A DNA stretch of 64,000 bases from an uncultured Ruminococcus sp. (lineage in GTDB: Bacteria > Bacillota > Clostridia > Oscillospirales > Ruminococcaceae), in the NCBI GenBank assembly GCA_934435205.1, contig CAKSAK010000001.1, forward strand, positions 124,001 through 188,000. Reading direction: 5' to 3'. Positions within the stretch are counted from its first letter, which is position 1, and each line of letters starts with the position of its first letter. The translations under genes were made by a program, and so were the position numbers. This document shows positions 1 through 8,806 of this stretch, piece after piece. Under the pieces are notes generated by a model. It saw nothing but the letters and a program-made list of their open reading frames with translations. It was not told the DNA's origin and ran no database searches.

Positions 1-1509
1 TGGGTGTACATTCTTTGGAAGCTCTACTATCTCAACAAGCTTTTCGTCAGGTGAAAGGCCTGCAAGCATAAGACCCTTATCTTCAAGAAGCTTTCTGTAT
101 TCATTATTGAACTCCCAACGGTGACGATGACGCTCACGGATAAGATTCTGTGGCGCTGAATAGATCTCAGCACATCTTGAATCGTCTGCAAGCTTGCATG
201 GATAAAGGCCAAGTCGCATCGTGCCGCCCTTTTCTGTGATATCCTTCTGTGAATCCATGATATCTATAACAGGATATGGAGTGTCACCAAATTCGGAAGA
301 ATTTGCCCCTTCCAGTCCGGCAACGTGTCTTGCGAACTCAACAACAGACATCTGCATACCGAGACAGATACCGAACATTGGTATCTTATGTTCTCTTGCA
401 TATTTGATAGCTTCGATCATGCCCTCGATTCCTCTGTCGCCAAATCCGCCCGGTACGATTATGCCGTCGCAGCCGTGGAGCATTTCAGCTACAGTGTTCT
501 CGTTGAGATTTTCAGACTGTATCCACTTGATATCAACTTCTGCGCTGTTCTCAAAACCGCCGTGACGGAGAGCTTCTGCTACGGAAAGATAAGCGTCCTC
601 AAGCTCAACATACTTACCAACAAGGCCGATAGTCACTTTCTTGTTGCAGCTATGAACTCTGCCTATCATTTCCTGCCACTCTTTAAGGTCAGGCTGTCTG
701 CACTCAAGCTTAAGATGATGACAAACAACATCTGCAAGGCCCTCTTTTTCAAGCCAGAGAGGTACTTCATAAAGGGACGGAGCCGTAAGGTTCTGAATAA
801 CGTCCTCTGCTCTGACGTTGCAGAAAAGACCTATCTTCTGCTTCATATCCTCAGGTATCTCCATTTCAGAACGAAGAACAAGGATATTAGGCTGGATACC
901 TATAGAAAGCAGTTCCTTTACGGAATGCTGTGTAGGCTTTGATTTAAGCTCCTTTGAGCCTGAGATATAAGGCAGCAGGCACACATGGATAAACACGGAA
1001 TTTTCTCTGCCAAGCTCAATAGAAGCCTGTCTGATAGCCTCAAGGAATGGTGTGGACTCAATATCGCCCACTGTTCCGCCTATCTCTGTGATAACTATAT
1101 CTGTGTCAGTTGATTTGCCTACTCTGTAAAGACGATCCTTTATCTCGTTAGTGATATGAGGAACTACCTGAACTGTGCCGCCAAGATAATCTCCTCTTCT
1201 CTCCTTATTAAGAACTGTCCAGTATATCTTACCTGTGGTAACATTTGAGTTGATAGAAAGATTTTCGTCGATAAATCTCTCATAGTGACCAAGATCAAGG
1301 TCAGTTTCCGCACCATCGTCAGTTACGAAAACCTCACCATGCTGATAAGGTGACATTGTGCCTGGATCGACATTTATATACGGGTCAAATTTCTGAATGG
1401 TAACGCTGTAGCCCCTTGCTTTTAACAATCTTCCCAGTGACGCAGCGGTTATGCCCTTTCCAAGACCTGATACTACACCGCCTGTTACAAAGACATATTT
1501 TGTAGGCAT
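1..1509 (-). CDS. pyrG: CTP synthase, C-terminus cut by window edge
   Basis: Glutamine-dependent conversion of UTP to CTP in the cytoplasm, the last step of pyrimidine nucleotide synthesis. The reading frame stays open for 503 codons from an ATG at 1509 to base 1, so about 30 C-terminal residues lie outside the window. The N-terminus begins MPTKYVFVTGGVVSGLGKG (ATP-grasp-like synthetase P-loop), followed by GHYERF and the glutaminase domain with the GICLGMQ nucleophile-cysteine motif. A GGAGG lies 9 nt upstream of this ATG; an earlier out-of-frame ATG lies closer to it and is rejected because the PyrG N-terminus fits only this frame. The gene is preceded by a leader terminator, which suggests attenuation control. 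Confidence 0.97.
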   Translation of the reverse strand, partial: MPTKYVFVTGGVVSGLGKGITAASLGRLLKARGYSVTIQKFDPYINVDPGTMSPYQHGEVFVTDDGAETDLDLGHYERFIDENLSINSNVTTGKIYWTVLNKERRGDYLGGTVQVVPHITNEIKDRLYRVGKSTDTDIVITEIGGTVGDIESTPFLEAIRQASIELGRENSVFIHVCLLPYISGSKELKSKPTQHSVKELLSIGIQPNILVLRSEMEIPEDMKQKIGLFCNVRAEDVIQNLTAPSLYEVPLWLEKEGLADVVCHHLKLECRQPDLKEWQEMIGRVHSCNKKVTIGLVGKYVELEDAYLSVAEALRHGGFENSAEVDIKWIQSENLNENTVAEMLHGCDGIIVPGGFGDRGIEGMIEAIKYAREHKIPMFGICLGMQMSVVEFARHVAGLEGANSSEFGDTPYPVIDIMDSQKDITEKGGTMRLGLYPCKLADDSRCAEIYSAPQNLIRERHRHRWEFNNEYRKLLEDKGLMLAGLSPDEKLVEIVELPKNVHP

Positions 1510-1540
1510 ATCATTTTTCCTCCATATATCAAAAATAAAA

Positions 1541-1581
1541 CACAAAAAAATCAGGTGAGATCATGTGGACACAACTCACCT
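1541..1581 (-). terminator. Leader terminator (attenuator) upstream of pyrG
   Basis: On the minus strand a perfect 7-bp stem, AGGTGAG (1581-1575) with CTCACCT (1559-1553), is followed by a run of T (1550-1544). It lies between the predicted promoter and the pyrG ribosome site, so transcription into pyrG must pass it. Attenuation of pyrG is established in Bacillus; the GGGC transcript start used there is not evident here. Confidence 0.7.
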
Positions 1582-1597
1582 TTTCGCTCTTACTAAT

Positions 1598-1626
1598 ATC
1601 ATAACAAATTTTTATACAAAAGGCAA
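1598..1626 (-). promoter_or_regulatory. pyrG promoter
   Basis: TTGCCT (1626-1621), 17-bp spacer, TATGAT (1603-1598) on the minus strand. The predicted start is about 10 nt before the leader terminator. Confidence 0.6.
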
Positions 1627-1772
1627 GTGTTTTTTCTATTTTTCTCTGAATTTTTTATAAATTATCAAATAGCTGCAATAACCTCTTGTAAAATTGTTGT
1701 AAATTAAAGCGATTTTATTTGATTATATAAAAATAGAGGTAATTTTAAAGTCAAATTCGTACGAAATTTATG

Positions 1773-1801
1773 TTGTAATTTGAGGTAAAATAGTATATAC
1801 T
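1773..1801 (+). promoter_or_regulatory. Promoter of the LCP gene
   Basis: TTGTAA (1773-1778), 17-bp spacer, TATACT (1796-1801). The 1510-1873 gap holds this promoter, the divergent pyrG promoter and its attenuator, with AT-rich sequence between. Confidence 0.5.
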
Positions 1802-1873
1802 ATTAGTGTATTATGCTTAAACGAGCTATAGACTTCCGGCTTGCTGACTTTAATCGGAAACGAGGTTTATTTT

Positions 1874-3256
1874 ATGGACAACGACAACAAGAACACCTCC
1901 AACAATCAGGGAGATAAGGATTTACAGTCGCTAATATCCAATGCAATAGAAAATAGAAAGATACTTGACACTTCAAACTCAAACGGACCTACGGGGGTCA
2001 TACCTATCCCCTCAAAGGAACATCAGAAAGCTGATCCGATACATGAGCCTGATAAAAAACAGGATAATAAGCAAAAAAAGAAAAAAGGCTGGAGCAAGAA
2101 GAAAAAGACGGGTGTTGCTCTTGGAATAATATTTGTAGTATTCATTATTATAATTACCGTTATCGTAGGCTTGTTTTTCCACTACACAGGAATGCTTGAC
2201 AGAACTAAGGACACCAAGATAAATTCAGGCAAAGCGCCTATAAATTCCAGCGAGCTTACAAACGAGGCAGATACATTTGACGCAAAGGAAAAAGAGGACG
2301 AGCTTAAGGCTCAGCTACAAAAGCAATCCTCCAAGATATCCAGTGAGGACGTAACTAACATTCTGCTCATTGGTGAGGATATCCGTGATACAGAAGAGGA
2401 GAGCCGTGGAAATACTGATGTTATGATGATAATTTCCATAAACACCAAGAACAAGACTATTACAATGACCTCCCTTATGCGTGATATGTACATTTACATG
2501 GCGCAGTTTGACGAGGGCAACAGGCTCAACAGTGCTTACTGGCATGGTGGCTGTGAATATCTTGAACAGTGTATCGAGGATTATTTTGGAATCCAGATAG
2601 ACAGATACGCAAGAGTAAACTTCTACTCATTTATAGATATAGTTGAAACTGTAGGTGGTATCGACATGGAAGTGTCTAAGGCTGAGGCTGAGGGCATGAA
2701 GAAGCCTATGGCTGAGCAGAACAAATACCTTAAAAACAAGAAAGGCACTGACTATATAAGCGACGACATATTTGCGGGCAAGAATGACGAAGATAAGGTA
2801 AAACTTCATCTTAACGGAAATCAGGCACTTGCGTTTGCAAGGCTTAGATATGTAGGAAATTCTGACTATGAGCGTACCGAACGTCAAAGACGTGTTATCT
2901 CAGAGATCATAACCGAAGCCAAGAAGCTCAATCTTGTTCAGCTTGACAAGCTTCTGAACAAAGTTCTTCCTGAGATAAACACAGACCTTACAGATGGTGA
3001 GATCGCAAATCTGCTGCTCAATGCTTTTGACTATATGAATTATGATATCCAGCAGCTTAGAATACCTGCTGACGGCTATTTCACAAACGAAGTCATCTAC
3101 AGCATGGACGTGCTTAATCCTGACTTTGCCGCAAACTCTGCGTTCATTCAGTATATAGTTTACGGCAGTTGCAAGAACATTGACGAAGCTATCAAGCAGT
3201 ATCAGGAAGAAAATGCTTACAACTACAGCTATGACACTGGTTATTACGGCTACTAA
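1874..3256 (+). CDS. LytR-CpsA-Psr (LCP) family protein
   Basis: Membrane enzyme of the family that transfers undecaprenyl-linked glycopolymers such as teichoic acid or capsule onto peptidoglycan. About 80 cytoplasmic residues rich in N, K and Q end in a basic KKKKGWSKKKK stretch, then one membrane helix (roughly residues 82-102) and the extracellular LCP domain from about residue 155 (NILLIGEDIRD, SLMRDMYIYM, LNSAYWHGG, LAFARLRY with the conserved arginines). The ATG at 1874 is preferred over one at 1841 because GAGG at 1862-1865 precedes it. The C-terminus is tyrosine-rich (NYSYDTGYYGY). It stands alone with its own promoter and terminator. The glycopolymer substrate cannot be told. Confidence 0.93.
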   Translation: MDNDNKNTSNNQGDKDLQSLISNAIENRKILDTSNSNGPTGVIPIPSKEHQKADPIHEPDKKQDNKQKKKKGWSKKKKTGVALGIIFVVFIIIITVIVGLFFHYTGMLDRTKDTKINSGKAPINSSELTNEADTFDAKEKEDELKAQLQKQSSKISSEDVTNILLIGEDIRDTEEESRGNTDVMMIISINTKNKTITMTSLMRDMYIYMAQFDEGNRLNSAYWHGGCEYLEQCIEDYFGIQIDRYARVNFYSFIDIVETVGGIDMEVSKAEAEGMKKPMAEQNKYLKNKKGTDYISDDIFAGKNDEDKVKLHLNGNQALAFARLRYVGNSDYERTERQRRVISEIITEAKKLNLVQLDKLLNKVLPEINTDLTDGEIANLLLNAFDYMNYDIQQLRIPADGYFTNEVIYSMDVLNPDFAANSAFIQYIVYGSCKNIDEAIKQYQEENAYNYSYDTGYYGY

Positions 3257-3266
3257 CTGAATAATC

Positions 3267-3303
3267 AATATCCGCTTTCCTTTTGGGAGGGCGGATATTT
3301 TTT
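3267..3303 (+). terminator. Terminator after the LCP gene
   Basis: AATATCCGC (3267-3275) pairs with GCGGATATT (3291-3299), followed by a T run. Confidence 0.85.
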
Positions 3304-3325
3304 TTGCTTTTTTGCAAAAATATAG

Positions 3326-3354
3326 TTGACAAATACCCATAAGGGGTATATAAT
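3326..3354 (+). promoter_or_regulatory. csoR-copA promoter
   Basis: Consensus TTGACA (3326-3331), 17-bp spacer, TATAAT (3349-3354). The spacer is filled by the first CsoR-like operator, so repressor binding would block polymerase. Confidence 0.9.
3333..3349 (+). promoter_or_regulatory. CsoR-type operator 1
   Basis: ATACCC-N5-GGGTAT, a perfect inverted repeat inside the promoter spacer. It resembles known CsoR operators (G/C tracts flanked by TA). Confidence 0.75.
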
Positions 3355-3370
3355 ATATTTGTAACAAGAG

Positions 3371-3387
3371 ATACCCCATGAGGGTAT
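3371..3387 (+). promoter_or_regulatory. CsoR-type operator 2
   Basis: A second ATACCC-N5-GGGTAT, 38 bp downstream of the first and just before the csoR ribosome site (AGGAGGT at 3398-3404). Confidence 0.7.
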
Positions 3388-3410
3388 TCCACTAGTCAGG
3401 AGGTAAAAAA

Positions 3411-3740
3411 ATGGGCGATGTAAACGCTAAAGAAAAATCATGCGGCTGTTGTGATACTTGCAGGCACAAGCACATTCCCCGTGATGATAAAGAAATAAAA
3501 CAGCTAAAGAATAGGCTAAGCAGGGTTTCGGGACAAATAAACGGCATTATCAAAATGCTTGACGATAACCGCTACTGCGGAGATATACTCATTCAGGTTG
3601 CAGCGGTTGAAAGTGCAATGCAAAGCTTCGGCTATCTTATTTTGCAGGAACATATGAAGACCTGCATGACAGAGGAGGTACAAAGCGGCAACACCGAAGT
3701 TGTCGATGAAGTATTAGAGCTTATGAAGAAGCTTAAATAG
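3411..3740 (+). CDS. csoR: CsoR family copper-sensing repressor
   Basis: Four-helix DUF156 repressor that releases DNA when it binds Cu(I). The 109-residue protein has the Cys-His-Cys ligand set of copper sensors: Cys in RYCGDILIQ, then His and Cys in LQEHMKTC. The fold begins near residue 26 (DDKEIKQLKNRLSRVSGQI). An N-terminal extension holds extra Cys and His (SCGCCDTCRHKH) of unknown role. It starts 10 nt after AGGAGGT and lies 14 nt before copA in the same operon, downstream of two matching operator palindromes, so it most likely represses itself and copA. Nickel or cobalt sensing (RcnR/InrS type) is less likely with this ligand set and neighbour. Confidence 0.93.
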   Translation: MGDVNAKEKSCGCCDTCRHKHIPRDDKEIKQLKNRLSRVSGQINGIIKMLDDNRYCGDILIQVAAVESAMQSFGYLILQEHMKTCMTEEVQSGNTEVVDEVLELMKKLK

Positions 3741-3754
3741 AAAGGCAAATATCT

Positions 3755-6277
3755 ATGAAAAAGTTAAAATTTAGTGTAACGGGCATGAGCTGTGCAGCTT
3801 GTCAGGCTCATGTGGAAAAGGCTGTGAGCAAGGTAAAGGGCGTAGCGGACGTAAACGTGAACTTGCTTGCAAACAAAATGACGGTGGATCTTGACGAGGG
3901 CGTAACTAACGCTCAGGCGGTCATAAATGCTGTTGAGGGCGCAGGATATGGAGCAAGCGAGATAGGCGACAACGAGAACAAAACTGCATCACCTGTTGCA
4001 GTGGCTCAGGACGAAAGCAAAAAGATGAAGAAACGCTTGTGGTGGTCTGTGGGATTTCTGATACCGCTGTTCTATATCTGCATGGGACACATGGCGAATA
4101 TACCTATCCCACCTATTTTTGCAGGGCACAAAAACATGATGATATACGCACTCACTCAGCTTTTGCTCACAGTGCCTATCATCGCAATTAACTTCCACTA
4201 TTTTTCAAACGGCTTTAAAAATCTTATCCACCGCTCCCCTAACATGGACAGCCTTATAGCTCTTGGTGCGGCGGCATCATTCATATACAGTGTTTACGGC
4301 ACTTACAGAATGGCTTACTTTATGGGCAGGGGCGATCTTGGCTCGGCACATGAGTATATGATGAATCTTTACTACGAGTCATGCGGCATGATACTCACAC
4401 TTATCACTGTGGGAAAATATCTTGAAGCACGTTCAAAGGGCAAGACGGCTGACGCAGTGAACAAGCTTGTTAGCCTTGCGCCTAAGACGGCAGTTGTTAT
4501 CCGTAACGGCGAGGAGGTGGAAGTTCCTGCGGAAAACGTAATGGTAGGAGATGTATTCCTGCTCAAAGCCGGCTGGTCTGTACCATGTGACGGAGTTCTT
4601 ATTGATGGAAACTGCACTGTTGACCAATCTGCACTTACAGGCGAAAGCATACCTGTAGACAAGGCTGTGGGCGACAGAGTAATGAGCGCAAGCGTATCGG
4701 CTGGCGGTTTTGCTAAGGTACGCTGTGAAAAGCAAGCTAAAGACTCAACACTTTCACAGATAATCGCACTCGTTGAGGACGCTTCTGCATCTAAAGCGCC
4801 TGTAGCAAGGCTTGCAGACAAGATAAGTGCTGTATTCGTGCCTGTTGTTATCACCATTGCACTGATATCGCTGATAGTATGGCTGCTTCTGGGATACAGC
4901 TTCGCATTTGCTCTTAACATGGCTATTTCAGTGCTTGTTATATCCTGCCCATGCTCATTGGGACTTGCAACGCCTACTGCAATAATGGTAGGAACAGGCA
5001 AAGCGGCGCAGTTCGGTATCCTAATAAAATCCGCTGAAAGCCTTGAAACTGCACACAGCATTGACACTGTTGTTCTTGACAAAACAGGAACTTGCACAGA
5101 GGGCAAGCCTGAGCTTATATCAGCGCAGGCATTTGGTGATTTTGATGTTTCAGAACTTACAAAGCTTTGTGGCTCGGCAGAAAGCGGTTCATCACACCCA
5201 CTTGCAAAGGCTGTTACAGACCACTGCAAGACAAATGGCATTGAACTCTCCCCTGCTGAAAGCTACACAGAAACAGCAGGCGGTGGTATATCGGCTGTTG
5301 TTGAGGGCAGAAACGTGCTTATCGGAAACAAGAGGCTTATGGATAACAGTGGAGTTGACATATCGGCGGCTGAGGAAACGGCTCATGCTCACGCTGACAA
5401 TGGTGAGATACCTCTCTATGCGGCAATTGACGGAAAGCTTGCAGGCATTCTGTTCATTGCAGACAAGATAAAAGAGACAAGTGCAGAGGCTATAGAAGGC
5501 TTCAAAAAGGCTGGCATTGAAACTGTAATGCTCACAGGGGACAACGAAAAGACCGCCAAGGCGATACAGAAAAAGCTTGGCATTTCACAGGTAAGGGCGC
5601 AGCTTATGCCTGAGGACAAGGCTACGATAATCAAAGAATTGCAGGATCAGGGCAAAAAAGTCGCCATGATAGGCGACGGAATAAATGACGCACCTGCCCT
5701 TACAACGGCAGATGTTGGAATCGCAATCGGTGCAGGACAAGATATCGCAATCGAGTCGGCTGATATCGTGCTTATGAAGAGCGATCTGAATGACGCTGTT
5801 ACGGCTGTCAAGCTCAGCAGGAGCGTTATGAAGAACATCAAGGAAAACCTTTTCTGGGCGCTTATTTACAACTCGCTTGGTATTCCGCTGGCGGCAGGCG
5901 TATTTTACGGCTTGCTTGGTTGGAAGCTCAATCCTATGTTTGGTGCAGCGGCAATGAGTTTAAGCTCAGTTTGCGTTGTGACCAATGCGTTAAGGCTCAA
6001 TCTTTTCAAAAGTGGCAGAGAAAACAAAGCCGCAAAGGCTGAAATAAATACTAAAACGGAGGACGGAAAAATGAAAAAGGTAATTAAAATTGACGGCATG
6101 ATGTGTTCACACTGCACAGGCACAGTAACGAAGGTGCTTAATGCTATTGACGGCGTAACGGCTGAGGTTTCCCTCGAGGACAAGTGTGCTTACATCACAC
6201 TTGACAAGGACGTGGCTGACGAGGTGCTTTCTAAGGCGGTTACGGACGCTGGGTATAAGGTAAAGAGCATAAAATAA
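3755..6277 (+). CDS. copA: Copper-exporting P1B-type ATPase with N- and C-terminal HMA domains
   Basis: Pumps Cu(I) out of the cell using ATP. Domains in order: HMA with MSCAAC (residues 9-14), membrane helices, actuator domain with LTGES, the copper-channel SCPCSLG helix, phosphorylation site DKTGTCTEG, HP motif SSHPLAKA, GDGINDAPA hinge, last helix pair, and a second HMA (residues about 773-840) with MMCSHC. A C-terminal HMA is unusual, since most bacterial CopA carry theirs at the N-terminus. It starts exactly at an in-frame ATG (6071) with its own GGAGG, as though a copZ gene had been fused or is also made separately. Cotranscribed with csoR; a bidirectional terminator follows. Confidence 0.96.
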   Translation: MKKLKFSVTGMSCAACQAHVEKAVSKVKGVADVNVNLLANKMTVDLDEGVTNAQAVINAVEGAGYGASEIGDNENKTASPVAVAQDESKKMKKRLWWSVGFLIPLFYICMGHMANIPIPPIFAGHKNMMIYALTQLLLTVPIIAINFHYFSNGFKNLIHRSPNMDSLIALGAAASFIYSVYGTYRMAYFMGRGDLGSAHEYMMNLYYESCGMILTLITVGKYLEARSKGKTADAVNKLVSLAPKTAVVIRNGEEVEVPAENVMVGDVFLLKAGWSVPCDGVLIDGNCTVDQSALTGESIPVDKAVGDRVMSASVSAGGFAKVRCEKQAKDSTLSQIIALVEDASASKAPVARLADKISAVFVPVVITIALISLIVWLLLGYSFAFALNMAISVLVISCPCSLGLATPTAIMVGTGKAAQFGILIKSAESLETAHSIDTVVLDKTGTCTEGKPELISAQAFGDFDVSELTKLCGSAESGSSHPLAKAVTDHCKTNGIELSPAESYTETAGGGISAVVEGRNVLIGNKRLMDNSGVDISAAEETAHAHADNGEIPLYAAIDGKLAGILFIADKIKETSAEAIEGFKKAGIETVMLTGDNEKTAKAIQKKLGISQVRAQLMPEDKATIIKELQDQGKKVAMIGDGINDAPALTTADVGIAIGAGQDIAIESADIVLMKSDLNDAVTAVKLSRSVMKNIKENLFWALIYNSLGIPLAAGVFYGLLGWKLNPMFGAAAMSLSSVCVVTNALRLNLFKSGRENKAAKAEINTKTEDGKMKKVIKIDGMMCSHCTGTVTKVLNAIDGVTAEVSLEDKCAYITLDKDVADEVLSKAVTDAGYKVKSIK
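6058..6073 (+). promoter_or_regulatory. Internal ribosome site and start for a CopZ-like C-terminal domain
   Basis: GGAGG (6058-6062), 8 nt, then an in-frame ATG (6071-6073) inside copA. It would give a 68-residue stand-alone HMA protein with the GMMCSHC metal site, the size of a CopZ chaperone. Internal initiation is inferred, not proven. Confidence 0.5.
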
Positions 6278-6295
6278 AACGTTGTATCATGACAC

Positions 6296-6331
6296 AAAAA
6301 ATAGCGGCGCAATCAAGCACCGCTATTTTTA
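6296..6331. terminator. Bidirectional terminator between copA and the histidine kinase
   Basis: ATAGCGG (6301-6307) pairs with CCGCTAT (6320-6326), with A run before and T run after, so it can serve both convergent genes. Confidence 0.85.
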
Positions 6332-6337
6332 TTTACG

Positions 6338-8806
6338 CTATTCCGTTTTGTCAACGGTTTTCTCTGCCGTATACTCCTGAATTATCGGCATTTCAACTAT
6401 CGCCTTGAACATATCTCCGTCTATTTCGATATTGAAGATACCACCGCAGGCTTCCGTGAAGCTCTTTGATATGGATAATCCCAAACCGCTTCCGCCGTCT
6501 GTTCGTGACTTATCTCCTCGCACAAACCTTTCAAGTATCTCTTCTTCCGTAAAGTTTATCGGCGTTGCGGATATGTTTTTCTCTGAGAATACTATTCTGT
6601 CCGCTTTTTTGTACACATCAAGGAATATCCTTGTGCCGTCCATAGAGTAATTCAGAGCATTGTCAACAATATTTTGGAACACTCTGTAAAGCTTGTCGCC
6701 GTCGCCCATTACCATTGCGCTGTCGGCATTTATGTTTATCTTTACTATCTTGCCGCTGTCTGCTATCTTGTCCTCTGTGTCTGCGATACACTGATTTAAC
6801 AGCATCACAAAATCAAGCTTTGTGAGGTTTACATCAACGCCGCTTGTGGCTTTTGCTATGCTGAAAACGTCAGACACAATACCTTTGAGCTTCTGCGCCT
6901 TTTTGTCAAGTATCTTCACATAGCTCGAAGCTTCATCGTCAAGGTCCATTTTCTTCAACAGGTCGATATAGCTGATAATAGAAGTCAGCGGTGTTTTAAG
7001 GTCGTGTGAAACGTTTGTCACAAGCTCTATTTTCAAACGCTCAGACTGTATCTGTTGCTCCACCGACTCTCTCACCTTATCCTGAACTGAGTTGAGTTTT
7101 TCAGATTCAGCATACACAGGCGAAGTTTTTTTTATCTTGCCCTCATAAGGCTTTTCTTCTCCAAGGCTGTCTATCTGTTTGCTGAGCTTTGAAAGCTGTG
7201 AGAAGTCACGAAGCATTGATATACACAGAACAATTTCTACCGCCAACAAAATTAACATCGTCAACCCACTTGACACCACAACAAAAATTCCAGCAAATAT
7301 AAGTATGAACTTCCAAGTAAGCTTCACTCCAAGGGGAAGTCCATGGAAATAGTGATAGAGGGAGGTTTCCTTATACTTGCGCCATAGGAACTTACATGAT
7401 CTGCAAATAAGGCTTTCTTTGAATATGCTTCTTGTCTTTATCTTGCCAACAAACTCCACAAGCGAGCCGAAGCCTGTAAAATATGCCAATGCAAACAAAG
7501 CTACAGCAAGTATATTTCTGAAAAGGGAATTAGCCAAAGCATTGTCAAAAATATTTTTTGTAATGCTCACATAATAATTCCAGCACTTGCCAAATACATA
7601 AGCAAATGTAACAGCCAATGCCATTAGGATAAGGTAAACTTCCGTAGGCACTTTTTTTAGAAAATTGCCTTGCTTCCAGCGTTCAACGCTCTCAGGCTCC
7701 GCATTATATGCACAGATCATGAGCAGATAGCACACAAGCATAAATTCAATAACACCAAAAACGATCACCAAAAACTTTGCACGATACATATCATTCAAAG
7801 CCTCGGTGTATTCCTTTTCCATTGCCGTAAGCTTTTCAGCTTTCGGTGCAAAGAATACCGTTATACCTGAATCGTCATTGTCTGTCGCTTTGTAATCAGG
7901 CAGGTCATAGAGGTTTTCACATTTTGCCCATGCGTTTCCGTAATCGTCCTCATAAAAGCCATAGTCATAATCTTCATCATAATAGTAAATACCGTCGCTG
8001 CTGTAATAATTCCCGTCTGTTTCGTCATCTTGCAGTCTTTCTGAATATTTCAAACCATTTCTAAGGTCAAGACCTTTTCTTGCATTGTATGATGAGTCAA
8101 CATTATAAAAAGCTATTGGATCATAATTGCCGTAATTGTAGAAATATCTGCCGTAGTTATCATAATAACTTCCGCCCACAGGTACAAGGTTGTCGGCATA
8201 AAATTCTTCTGTCACAACGTCAAGATACTCTGCGGTATTGTAATAGTAATCAACTATTTGTCCCGACGAGGTTCTGTCGCTCATGACCTCGTTATCACGG
8301 CGGAGTATATAGTTTTTGTGCGACGATTTAAAAGCGTCTATCTTATCCGTTTCACTGTCATATTTTTCTACATCTTTTATATTTGACAGATATCTTGTTT
8401 TACCATTTTGAGTAATTCCCACATAGTAATCAAACTGACTGTCAATAAGCTGGATACCGCTTTCTGTTTTTTTGTATTTATAGCGGTTGTAATCAAGATA
8501 ATTCAGATAGTCATTGAACAGGTGTCTAGGCTGAGTGTAATTCCAATCCTCATCAACATATCTGAGATATGCCGAAGCTGTAACGCACAGTTCCTCATAC
8601 ATTTCATTGGAAGCCAGCTTATAGCTTTCTGATTTAAGATAAGACTTACTGCTGCTGTCAGCATGGCTGTTAGCATACAACACCAAAGACAAGCAAAAGC
8701 CGCCTGCAATAACGCAGGCAAACACAAATGCAATGATCCTTGTCTTTTTAGCTGAGAATATCTTAAACCATTCTGCCTGCTCAAATTTTCTCGATTTTGT
8801 AGCCAA
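6338..8806 (-). CDS. Sensor histidine kinase, large polytopic
   Basis: Membrane kinase, 822 residues, that phosphorylates the response regulator encoded just upstream. A helix at about residues 24-44 is followed by a roughly 290-residue extracytoplasmic region very rich in Tyr, Asp and Asn (densest around 185-300: YDNYGRYFYNYGNYD, YYYDEDYDYGFYEDDYG), then several helices, a HisKA domain with SHDLKTPLTS, and an HATPase domain ending GGSGLGLSISKSF. The start is a TTG at 8806 with AGGTGG 9 nt upstream, inside the 3' end of the regulator gene; the 26-bp overlap implies translational coupling. The signal is unknown. The membrane-kinase order resembles VanS/BaeS-type kinases, but the sensor region is not one I recognise. 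Confidence 0.92.
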   Translation of the reverse strand: MATKSRKFEQAEWFKIFSAKKTRIIAFVFACVIAGGFCLSLVLYANSHADSSSKSYLKSESYKLASNEMYEELCVTASAYLRYVDEDWNYTQPRHLFNDYLNYLDYNRYKYKKTESGIQLIDSQFDYYVGITQNGKTRYLSNIKDVEKYDSETDKIDAFKSSHKNYILRRDNEVMSDRTSSGQIVDYYYNTAEYLDVVTEEFYADNLVPVGGSYYDNYGRYFYNYGNYDPIAFYNVDSSYNARKGLDLRNGLKYSERLQDDETDGNYYSSDGIYYYDEDYDYGFYEDDYGNAWAKCENLYDLPDYKATDNDDSGITVFFAPKAEKLTAMEKEYTEALNDMYRAKFLVIVFGVIEFMLVCYLLMICAYNAEPESVERWKQGNFLKKVPTEVYLILMALAVTFAYVFGKCWNYYVSITKNIFDNALANSLFRNILAVALFALAYFTGFGSLVEFVGKIKTRSIFKESLICRSCKFLWRKYKETSLYHYFHGLPLGVKLTWKFILIFAGIFVVVSSGLTMLILLAVEIVLCISMLRDFSQLSKLSKQIDSLGEEKPYEGKIKKTSPVYAESEKLNSVQDKVRESVEQQIQSERLKIELVTNVSHDLKTPLTSIISYIDLLKKMDLDDEASSYVKILDKKAQKLKGIVSDVFSIAKATSGVDVNLTKLDFVMLLNQCIADTEDKIADSGKIVKININADSAMVMGDGDKLYRVFQNIVDNALNYSMDGTRIFLDVYKKADRIVFSEKNISATPINFTEEEILERFVRGDKSRTDGGSGLGLSISKSFTEACGGIFNIEIDGDMFKAIVEMPIIQEYTAEKTVDKTE

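Noticed and set aside
325..942. 205-codon plus-strand frame at the window start
   Set aside because: Antisense to pyrG, whose minus-strand frame is open to the window edge and matches CTP synthase throughout.
4372..5241. 289-codon frame antisense to copA
   Set aside because: Lies wholly inside copA, composition is the reverse-complement shadow of Ala/Ser codons, and there is no ribosome site or promoter.
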